This document shows positions 41,301 to 53,300 of a DNA stretch of 64,000 nucleotides, piece by piece (the first letter of the stretch is position 1; the number at the start of each line of letters is the position of its first letter). The DNA is taken from the NCBI RefSeq assembly GCF_001649575.2, contig NC_051439.1:9370354-9434353 (forward strand), read 5' to 3'. The DNA comes from Kryptolebias marmoratus (taxonomy: Eukaryota; Chordata; Actinopteri; Cyprinodontiformes; Rivulidae). The position numbers and the translations under genes were made by a program. Below the pieces are notes generated by a model that was not told the DNA's origin, did no database searches, and saw only the letters and a list, made by a program, of their open reading frames with translations.

Positions 41301-44300
41301 AACACTGTTATGTCAAAGTCTCTCAGTATGACTGGTTTCTCAACTTGTACCCATGGTATTGTATGAACAATACCATACAAATCCATGAAACCACACACAT
41401 CGGAAAGGAAGACAGAGAAAACAGATTCCTGACAGCTCGCGCCTTTCATTGGACCTCAATCCTGTGGGGATGTTTACACTCTGGTCCCATCAAGGCCTCT
41501 CTGGTCCAGCCCATATCCCCTGGAGGCTTGCACACATGCCTCTCAAAGTGAATGTGTGTGTTTATGCTCCATTTGTGTGTTACTAGAGGCAGAAGAACTG
41601 CCAAAGGTGGTTTCTGCACCTTCTCAAAAGTCTGGAGATTATCTGGCCACAGCTCCTGTCTTCAGCACGCCCAACCAAAAGATGGAGTCACAGTGACAAT
41701 CCAAAGTATAATCCGAACTTTCAGTCTGTGTCATGCATCTTTAATAATGCTAAAGGCCGATCTAATTGCTTTTCACATTATATTTATTTTTCAAAAACAG
41801 TGGGACAACACATTTGAGAGTTACTGATACAGCCCTGAGATGCATCCAATCTACTTACACAAAATATGCTTGATCCGAAGTGACACACACACACAAAATC
41901 AAACAGGAGCTCCATGCTGATGAAACTACATACATGCTCTTAAATGCCTCTGTCCCCATCTCCACACCCCTCTTCCTCACACACACACACACCTGCAGAT
42001 TCATTAGAACATTACATGGGCTGTAATTAGAATGAGAGGCAAGGGTAGGAGCAGTGGAGGGATGCCCGAGTCTCCAGTAAATTACCTTGTAGCCATTATC
42101 AATTTCCCTGGCTACTGGTCCTTAAGATAACCCCCCGCCCCTCCCTCTCCCTGTGGTCCCTTCCTGCAATTTTTCTCTGCCTGATAAACATGCTGATTAA
42201 AGTGAACACGGTGTAAACCTTTGATACTTTCCTAAATGAAATCCATGCCCTGCCTCAGGCCTGATGCTGAGCTGAAACGCACTGCACCTCGTGCACACAA
42301 ACACACATAGGCGTCCCAGCTAATCAGATAAAGGATGTGCTCTATGTGTGTGTGTGTGAGGGAGTGTGTGTGGCAGTATGTGTGAGCTGCCTTTACTGTG
42401 CAGCAGAGGATGAGAGGTATAAATCTAAACACATCCAAACAAGCCCAGTCAGAAATTACCTCTTTGACCCAAGTTAACCACAAAGGTGTCTTAAGAAGGG
42501 ATTTTCCTCAAGTTTTAATATCTCTCCAGTGTGTCAGAGAGTGAAACATACATTAGAGCCAATTCCATTGCTCAGTGACAGTAATTAAGTCAGACTGATA
42601 ACATTTCAGTCTAGCATAGAGCGAAAGGGGGCTGCAGGCAGTGTCATGTAATTTGAGGTAAGCCTCGAGGAAAACACTCTATTCTAATACAATGATAACC
42701 TTTTCTCTAAATGCAACTGTCACTCTCTAAAGAGGCAAATTAAGAGGTAAAGAGTTGAATAAGGACAGACAGAGAGAAAGTGGCAAAGATTTACAAATTA
42801 GAGAGTTGAAGGAGTGTGCAACATCAACACCAATTTAGTCCCTTGGCTTTATACTTGGCAGGACCTGACAGGAGTATCAGAGCATCAGAGCAACAACAAA
42901 TAACATCTTCTTTGTGTGTTTTAGTTTTTCTGTCTCCCTCTTTCTCCTTCCTCTCAAGCGGCAGACTCTTGTAGGTACTTGGACCTCTAAAGTTGAACTT
43001 GTCTAATTAAATGGCTCATCTTTTTTTCTGGCTCTCATTACATCTTATCACACGAGCTTATACCCCCACATAGTCTACTCAACACTAATGATAATATTAG
43101 ATAAATACCTCATCTTCCCTTTATTTGCAATGGAGATTCTTGCTGCTAGAGCATTTGGAAGTAGCTTTGGAAAATGACTATTTTTGGATGTGGCTATGCG
43201 TTTTTTGTCATCATTATAGCTACCAACAGTAGACATGCAAGAATGAGGGGGCAGCTACTGCTGCTCGTTTTTTTTTTTTCACATTTAAGTCTCACATTTT
43301 TGGGGGGAAAAGGTAGGATAAATTATTTTGAAGATGGAGTACATCTGAATTGATGGATACTTTGGCAATTACTCCATGTGTATTCATACTGCGATAAAAA
43401 GAACAGAGTTTAATTTTACAGTGGATGAAAAAATGATGGTTTAAAGTGAAAATATTTGACACAGTAACATTGTAGCTCATAAAGCCTTGTATAATAATAG
43501 GAAACAATAAAAATCTTTCCGAGAGCTATCTGGCTAAATAATGTTTTGCCTGAATCAGAGGTAGGATCTGGGTAATATGATGATAAATCAAGGCAGAGGT
43601 CTGCCGAAGGCCCACAAACCTTTTTTTGTCTAGTCTGTTGGCAGAAGATCTAAGAAAAGAGCTTTATTCGCTGATTCCATGTCACGTTTCCTTTTTTTAT
43701 ATTAAATGACCCCTGTTCATTAAAAGAAGCTTTACCTGGTCCAAGACTTGGGGCCCGGCATGAGCTCTTGTCCATAGAGGGACTAATTCTGGCATGGTGT
43801 TGTGCAAATGGTCCAAAGCCCTAGCAGCTCCATCAGAGGCAGACTAAACAAAGGCACTGCCTGGCTTCCCCTGTCCTCTCCAACAGGCACAGAAGCTATT
43901 AATGAGGATCTATGGCCCACAGCAATGGAAGCCCTTAGTCCCCCCAGCTATGTCCATCAGGGTACTTAGCCCCATGCAGTCATTAACTTCTGTTACTAAT
44001 TGTCAAATTCATTAAACTAATCCTTCCCCCACATCCGGATGTCTCCTGTGGAAATGGATGGAGAGGGCTGAGTTATTAAGATGTCAACTGTGGAGAAGAT
44101 TAAGGCCAGCAGACATGCTCCACAAAGAAACGATACGGCCATTAAACTCTATATCAAGGTAGTGTGTGTGATATATTTTGTAATTATATATGCATCCATC
44201 TTTGTAAGGGAGTAAAAGACTGGTTCAAATGTATGCACAGTCACAGACATGCCTTCAGTCAAGAAATGTATTTGTGCCAAAGATACGAACAGTAGACAAA

Positions 44301-47300
44301 AATCATAAAGAAAAGAATTTGACTCAGCTCACAGCTTTAAAGGGTACTTACCCTTGCTAGATATTCACTCAGGGTAATGTTTAACAGTCAAATTCATTAA
44401 CGGCAACCAAGGCAATTAGAAAGCCATAAAATATTTAAAATTCAATATTCATATTCATATGGAATACATCAGAGCCCTCATTAATGCTCTTTCAATGGCT
44501 GTCACAATGAGGTCCTAATTATACACCCTAACAATACAAAGCTCCAATTTGCAAAATGGTGGGTTCCAAAATGCTTGCGTCAGTCTGTCTTGAAAAGTAG
44601 GAGCCCAGAGCTGCCAGGTTGTACCTATTATGACCAAAAGGCCATCAATTTCCATTACAAAATGCTCCTTTCATAAAGTCCGAAGTTGTTGCATGTACAA
44701 TGTGTTGTTTTATATAAATCACCTCTTGTATGGAGTGTGTTATCTGTGATGGAAGGGAGGCGGACAAGGTAGGGATATTAATTAAAGTGCTTTGAATGAC
44801 AGTTTGCTCAAGGGCACCAGGGTACTGTCTCATCCTCTCCATTGCTGCAATCACAACATCACATTATCACTATGCCCGACCTCAGAGCCTTTAATCCTAT
44901 ACCCCTCGTCTAGAACATTCCACTCCATCTCCCATCCCTCCCTTCCTGGATCCATCAAGTAAGTGACTGGATGCGACATGGTTTTAATGTTCTCTGCATT
45001 AGCTCAGCTCTGGGCCTGTTGTCATGTAATGGAATTGTTCTCTTGTTTGCCAGCACGTTGGGAACATCGGGGAGAGGGGGTTGTAGCTGCTGAAGTAGAT
45101 GCAGTACAGGGATAGGGCCTGCTAAGGTCAAGTGATAGTGTTTAATATAACACTGACATGGTCCTGGGGCAGGTTGGGGTGCCCTGGCAGCTTAGACATA
45201 CCAAATTGAAAGGAAGCTCAGTCTGAGCTAGTAGGAGAGGACTGCCTGTTTGTTCCTTACTATCGTTGTCAGGTTCAAAACTCAAAACCTCACAATCGTT
45301 TTGTATTGTAGAGTAGATAAAAGAGTTATAAGTACAGGAAAAGTATGCACAGAACTGCAATTAGGGCTGCATTTAAAACATATCATTGTAATATCAATGT
45401 GTGCAATATCAATATTGCAAAAGACTGTAATAAATCATAGACAAACTCCATGCCAATAACATATTTGGCAATCAGAAAACCACCTTAAATCTCCAGAGCC
45501 AATTTAAATTCCAGTGGCCAAAATGTTAAAGCACATGGAGAGTGCCATGAGAATCATGATAAAGTGGGGAAAAAAAGAGGAAAATGTGGATTTATTACAA
45601 CTAATATTGTTATCACAATATTCAACAGTAATATAGCAACTGAATGTATTGGAGAAATATTTAACACTCAAAATTTACAAAATTGTAAGCTTCTTAAAGA
45701 ATATCTAGACAGGGAAAAACACTTTCAACACTGTGTGATCCACCGTAATAACATAAAAAATGGACACAGAGGCTTTGTGAGTGTCTGTAAAACAAACATC
45801 AGGCAAAATCTTGTTCGAAAAAGGCTTTCAAAACACATTCCCTTTGGTAAATTGGTGGTGCTGTGTGTTTGAAGCAGCAGTTGAGTGACAGGCTCTTCCT
45901 TTGTGCTTGTGGACGAGCTGGCAAGATGATTCAACACGTGTCAGTCCTAAACTATACACAGCGTTGAAACAAGAAAAACAAAGTTCTCACTAAGCCTGCG
46001 GCTCATAAAGTCTAAATGCCTCGACCAGTTTCAGAAAACATGTAGGTCAGGGCATCAAGAAGTGAAGAGAGGAAGTAGACTACAGGATAGCATTATCTAC
46101 TGCTTAGGTCACTATGCAGGTGTGACCAGTCAACAAAGGATTTGACTTGACACATTGTCTCCTCAACACGATGAGTGAGGTAAGATTATCAAGCCCCAAA
46201 GAAATCTGACGAGTGACAGGTAAGTGTGAACTTATTTGGGCCTGACAAAAAAAGAAACAAGGACAGAAAAAACAGATTTTATCCATGAAGGTACTACTGC
46301 AGAATTACATTGGTGAGTTTGTATTTTGTACGGCTTTCTAGACTGAACTTTACGCCCCCAAAGACTGAACTGTTTTCAGCACTAGAGCTTGAGCATAAAT
46401 ATGTCATGATGCACAGCTGGAAAACGTAGAAATTCATTGGGGTTAAAAATTTAGAGAGATTAATGTTTCCTGGTTTTCTTTTTAGATATATATGGTTACG
46501 TAAACACGAGCCCAGCCAGTTGTCAGACAGGGAGGAATGGAAACTTAGCCAAAACAAGCACAAAGCTCTGGTTTCAGCAGGCCAAGGACAAAGAGGCTTT
46601 CCATACTAACATACACAAAAAAATCAATGTTTGGAAGGAGAAAAAGACATAACATTGTTAACTGATGCATATGAATAGGTGCAATTTAAGCAAACAAGTT
46701 TAATTATTACTAGGTAATAAAAAACAACATTTTAGATTAATCAAATTGTCACTGAATGTTTTTTTTTCCTTTCAGTTGAATAACAGTTTGATAGTGATTT
46801 TTGACATGACAAATTATCACATAACTTCCTCTGAACTTTCAAGGTCTTCTCACCAATAAAAGGATAACAGATAAGTACTAGTAACTGCCTTCCCTGGGGG
46901 ATAAAACAAAGTCATGATCCCGGTTGTGTCGTAGCAATATTCCCACTTGGCTGAGGTAAGAGTTTGTTTGAGCATCTCTGGCAGGAAGCTGCTTTCAGAT
47001 AGTGAGAGGAGCAAAATCAAAGAGCAATGTCAGGTTTTTTTTTTAAGGTCCAAAACAAATGCCTAGTCCACAGGGTGTATTCACACACATGTACTAGTGT
47101 CCATGTATGCGCACACACACGCCAAACTGTAAATGTTTTTCTAGCGAGGTCAAATTCCAGGCTTTTGGCATTGTGGCTCTCCTGGCCGACATCCTCCATA
47201 GATCCAAAGGACATGACAAACACCCCCATCTCTATCCACTCCCCTGTGAGAGACTGGAGGAAAATATAGCAGTGATGCTGGTTTAACCTACTCTCCAGAC

Positions 47301-50300
47301 TCCGGACAGTGCTCTTTTTTTCTATGGCTGGTCATGACTTTAACTGCGGGAGGTGATGGGGCCTGCCACAAATATTTCTTGAGGGGAATGGTTCACAGAA
47401 CAAAACATAAAAGAGCTCTTAAATTTGAGTAGATGAATGGCAGGGAGTTGAAAGACTTAAAACTACATGTTATGAGGCAGACAATATTGAGCTGCCCTGA
47501 CTAGTTGTGGATACTGGTGAATTCAAAAGATTTTCAATCAAATTTTCTACATTATTTTTGCTTTTCTTAAACATCTTAGATTATTCATTGAATTTACTGA
47601 TGCTTAGAGAATACAAATAGCTGCCATAAGTCACACAGATCTAACACTTTATCTTTAAATCAAGTCTAAATGTAACTTTTATAAAAGTACAGAGCATTGA
47701 GGACGTAATAATACATTATTGATATTGTTATGAAAAAGGCACTCAAATGCACTATAAAGAAACTATAAAAAATGTATATTAAAGACTAAAGAAAATTGTA
47801 ACAATACAATTTTGATAATAATAAAGATAGATTTCAGTGGAGATCATAAAATATAGTGCTAGCTGATGACTCCAATGCAAATAACCTTTAAGTAAATAGC
47901 TATTAAGCATCCAGCATCAAAATAAAACCCAGAAAAAAAGACCATTAAAACACACATTCTTCATTGGGACAATGTTCAACCAAGCAGTCTGAGGTGGCTC
48001 ATGCCCTTGCCAAGGCAAGATAAGGCTATCAGCTTCCATCATCACTAAACAAGATGGAGCAAAGTACATTAAGCAGAAAAATACAAACAAATTACAAAGG
48101 CTCGAGGCTTGACTCTTTATCTAATGTTTGCGGGGACTGGTAGCGTCAGTTGGTGGGAAATGGACCTGCATCTAATAGATCCTGTCCCACCACTTCCACA
48201 CAGCCGGTGAACAATACACAGCGCCATTATCTCAACGCTAATGCTATCCTTCCTCATGTGCAAAACAAGCCTGCAATCTCAACCCCACTGCCACTGTGTC
48301 GACTAACATAAATACAAGAATCTCAGAGCCAAGGAAAAGATAACAATGGCTATCACAAAGAGGCAATCCTGAGAGACAACTGTTTGAAGGAATCTATACT
48401 GGCTCATGCTGTAATATATCTTTAAATAAAGCACTTTGAATTTAGATGAAATCAAATTATAAAATGAACTTTGCACAAAGGGTAGTGTGTTGGCCCTAAA
48501 CTGTTTGTAAGCTACTTCCAGTAACACCATTTAGTGGTCTCTGTGCACCGCAAACCACCTACAACAAGCCTGCATTAGCTTTGTTATTGATCTGATCTTC
48601 TAAACCCTGGCTGTGACCCCAGAGGTCATGATTTATGTATTAAGCAGCTTTTTAAAGAAATCCATTTTCCTGTTGAGCCCCCAATGTACGTCTAATGCGG
48701 CACCATACTGGTAATCAGAGAGCGCCTGGATGTTTGATTTTGACCCCCCTCTCTCCTTCCCTTTCATGGTTCACACCCTTCCTCAACATCTTGTCTCACT
48801 ACACCTCAGCTGCCTAATCAATACTACAGAGCTCCTGGTCCAACTAGAGAGATTCCCTCCTCCTCCTTGCTCCTTTTTTTTTTTCTCGTCTCCCTTCTGT
48901 TCTTCCCTCTTCTCTCCTATCGCAGCAGGAGGCACCTCCATCAGGACACTTACTACAAGACATTGCAAGGCTTCTGAAGGGTCCGGATGAAAGTGTGACA
49001 ACAATACAATGGAGGAAAAGTTGACGAAAAGAACGAGGGAAAGAGGGAAGAATGTAAAAGAATGTTTGGACTTGTGGACAGACTGCCTTGATGATCTCAG
49101 AGGGCCCCACTCTTGTGTGCTGATGTCAATAATGGTGCAGCAGTAGGGGCTGAGGATGGGATGGGGGAAGTGTGTTTAATAAAGGTCAGGAGAAACATGG
49201 AAAGAAGGAAAGAGTGTGTGTGTGTGAGAGTTTAAGAGAAGGATTATCTCACTAAACACAAGATGTTTTAACACACAATAGAGGAAGGGAATGTTTCATC
49301 TACAAAGGCCAAAGGTCTCAGGGCACCTCATCAGGACTTTTTCCAAGACATCTCAAGAAAAAAAATAAAATACAAACATAAATGAAGGCTGGCTGGATGT
49401 TAGCTGACCTGCGACAAAATTATCCAAGAGAATAAAACAAACTTTTATGAAAAATGAGTTTCTGAAAAGTCGTTATAGGATAAGAAATTAGATCTGAAAG
49501 TAACATTTCCATCGCTCTCAAAGCCGGGTCTTGGTATGACAGAGATGTTACAGCACTGCTAATTAGAGCTGGCGGAATAGAACATGTGCGTAGATATCAT
49601 CTATTGTTCCTCATCACTCTAATGAGCTTAAATGTCTTTGTCTTTATTCATCAGCTCAAAGGTTACAGAGTTACCCTAGATAGAGTCATTTTCTTTTTTA
49701 TGTATTTTATCTAATGCTAAATTAAGGAACCAAAACTAGAATTTTCAAAACTCACTTTCATATGAGGTGTGTTGCTTTTATAAACATCTTCGTGTTGTAA
49801 AATAGATGTTCTCCTTAAAGTTCTGAACAACTAATAATTAAAAACTTGTGTGCATCGCCAGTGATCCTGAAGTTGAGACGGACGGAGAGAAGAAGAGCGC
49901 ATGGATGGGTGAGAGGAATGAGAGCATCTCTGTCTGATCTGAAGTGCTGAAAGAAGGCGAACCGAAGGAAATGAAGAAAGGTAGAGGTGTGTAAGCAGGA
50001 CAGAGATGGACCTGTTATCGTAGAACAGAGGCCCGGATTGACCTGACCTTGAACACACGAGCGTGCATGCAAGCAGACACACATGAGCCGGGTCACGGGG
50101 CATAAAGAGCCACTGTGTCAGGTCACAGAGCACAGGGAGAAGGATATAAGACTTGAGGGATGTGATATGACTAATATGAGGGGGTTTTGGAGGCTTTGGG
50201 CAGCAGGGGACTGGCGTTACAGCCAGGGGTGACTGACACTGTTGATCTGTATCACACATCAGAGCAGATCATACAAAGAAGAGCAGACCAACCGCACAGT

Positions 50301-53300
50301 AAAGTGTGGGCACACAACTTATAAAATATTATTTTAAAAGTAATGTGCCTCCGCACAGACACCATCTAAAGATACAGCAAGTATTTAAACTCTAAACAGA
50401 AACATAAAATTGTTTTGCAGTAAGAGAGACTTCTCTTTTAATGCTTACAGCCCAGCTTACTTTTGAAGCCTCGCAGAAGATGCAATTCCTTTTATGAAAA
50501 TACAGCCGTAAGCCAAAAAATGTCCTAAAGTGCTTCCCCAAAAATGTTATTTCTCTTCCTCAAAGAGCGGGGTTCAAAGATCAGCACCTAGCAGGATGGG
50601 ACAGGGGATGGTGCGGCTTGCAAGTCTATCAGGTTACACAGTTCAAAGGAACAGCCAGCGATGAGAGCAAAGGGCCCAAAAGAAGCCACATTGTCATTCT
50701 GCTATTATCACTACTGCCAGAAAAAGGATAGGCCTTTTTTTTCTATTATAATTACAGGTTTTTCTCCATCTATCAACAATAGTTCTGAAGAATATGATCT
50801 TTTCCTTTGAATTTTTTGAGTGGTTTCAGACATTCTCAGGCAAGTTTGGCTTCTCAGTGAATCTGAATGATCCATAGATGGCACTGTTGGCTCATGCTAC
50901 AAGCTTGTCGTGGGGATTTCGAAGGAGGAGGGAGATATAATCACCTAAAACTCATCAACTTTGGATCTGAGGGGGGAAAAAAACCCCAACAATTTTCATC
51001 TACAGTCAACTTTTCTTTGCCAAATATAATCTTGTTACTTCTAATTAATTATTTCAAAGTTCTGGAGATTATTTTTCAAAATATCACACTTTCTGGATAA
51101 AACACATTCACTCATGCTAAAACTGATTTTTCTTTTAACAGCAAATTATCAGTTTTTTTAATCACTCGCCTATCCATTTCTTCTCTCCCTAACACCTACT
51201 AATTGAATATTGATTGAAGAGCCACCTTTTAAAACAACAAAATACAAATATAAATTGTACTAGACTGAAAGTGATGGTGCTTATAAATTCAAGCAAATAT
51301 TTGAGATGGTTCGACTCATTTTTAATGTTTTTTTAAGGCAGCCAACAAAATTAATAAAGTTGACTGCCTAACATATGCAGAGCACAAGGTCCAAGTAAGT
51401 CAACATACTGATTAGTGGGAATGCAAAATAAAAAAAAAAGAACTTCTTTGAGGAGCAGCAACTGAAACTGAAATCTGAGACACCAAGTTGTATTCTTATG
51501 GTCGCCATCACTCAGTAAGCAAAAGAGGAAGCCTGTTGTTTATGGTGCAGGATTGTTGATGATGGTGAAAGGGGTAAATGGGGACATGACTGGAGGTCTG
51601 CAGGCCTGTAAGGGCCCCGTGGGAGTCCAACTGCCCTGATCTATGGCCCGTCTGAATGCTGAGGTCAGACCAGAGGAGCCCTGGAAATGGAAAATTAGCA
51701 GGCTTTTGCAATTAGAGAAATGGCCACAGGCAGAGACGGTGTTGCATCACATCCAACAAATTTCAATGATCACGAGACGCTAAAAAAACTAGAAACTAGA
51801 CTGTGTGAATATGTTTATATTCACAACAAAACACCGGCTCAAGAGCTTCCTCGTGTAGTGAAATGTGTCAGGCTAGCAATCTTTACAGAAGATGGCAGAG
51901 AAAAAAAAAAAAAAAAAAGCAGGAAGAGGGTGTGAAATGCCTTCAGGTGGCCTGACTGGCCAGAGCCATGAAGGCTGTATGTGTGGACAAGTCAAACCCT
52001 GGAGCAGCCTTACTTTACGTCTCCAGATCAACCTTTAGAACGGATCATGAGAAAACCCTATCCCTCTTATTTCCACCACATCAAGCCAACTCCCTCCTCA
52101 ACAACAAACTCCTATCCGCAATCCCATAGGAGGGGTTTAAATTTTGATGTATCTAGCTAAAATATGAGGTTGTGTAGGGGTGCAGAGGGGATAAAGTGTT
52201 ACACAGGATCAATCCCCACAAACAGTTTGTGTTGACAGCAGGAAAAGCTCTTGGTGCTGTTGAAGTTTCTGTCCAGGTAGCCTCCTCATGGCTGCAGGCG
52301 GTCAGAGAGACAGCTAGTGCCAACGGTGAGCTAAACACACACACGCAGTTATCTCAAACCTGTCAGTCAGCCACCCTGCACCACACCGGACCACCGAGGT
52401 CTCATGCATAATTTGCCATCAAATGAATATTTTCTCAGCGTCCTGGCAAACGTGGTGTTTGATGAAATATTAATTCAGTGATTAATTTTTGTATCTGATC
52501 TTCTGTCAAGTGAGATAAAATATACTGAACTTTTTCCTGTGAAGCCATTGTTGAAGGGCACCTCTCTCCAACTCTGCACATAAAACTTTGATCAAGTGAT
52601 ACAGCAAGCACACTAATGTTCCAGGGTGAGGCGAAAGGAAAACTTACCACATTTAGAAAGGAAGTTAAGGCATACTAAATGAGACAGACTAAAAGCACTA
52701 ACACAACTTCTTACTTTTCCAAACAAATTGGCTGAACTTGACAATAGGAATTGTGCAGCATCTGATGCTATGACACAAACAGAAGCTCTTTAAGAGAGTA
52801 TGAAGGGCTACAATGTGACTATGAATCCAAAGCATCTAGTTTGACTTTGAATTTCTTTAATATCATTTTCTAAAACTTTAGGAGTTTCTTGTAGTTAATC
52901 AAATTGCAATCATGAATAAAAGGCACATTTTGTATAGCATGATCTTATGAATGGTAAGGCATGGTAACATATGACAAATTATTGTGTAATAATGCTAAGC
53001 TTCCTTTCCTTTTGTTGGGTGCCATTTTATGCTGTTCAGGAATTACAGTAAATGCTGTATTTGTACTGTAACCATAAGCCAGTGAAACATCTGTTTTTTT
53101 TTACATAAAAAAGCACAACAGTAAAATGCATAAGTAACAAGTAGAACATGCCCAAAGTCATGTACTATAAGATTAAAAACAAGCCAAATGCAAACATTCT
53201 GGAATAAGGCAAAAAGCATTTTTGGCTTGTTTGTAACCAATCACAATTGTCTCTGCCAGGATGTACAAACCTACAAAATAGTACTAGAAGAGATTTTGTT

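Noticed and set aside
49831..50259. Minus-strand open frame of 142 codons in intron 3
   Set aside because: No family resemblance and an overlapping frame of similar length on the same strand; it lacks a coding texture such as conserved motifs.
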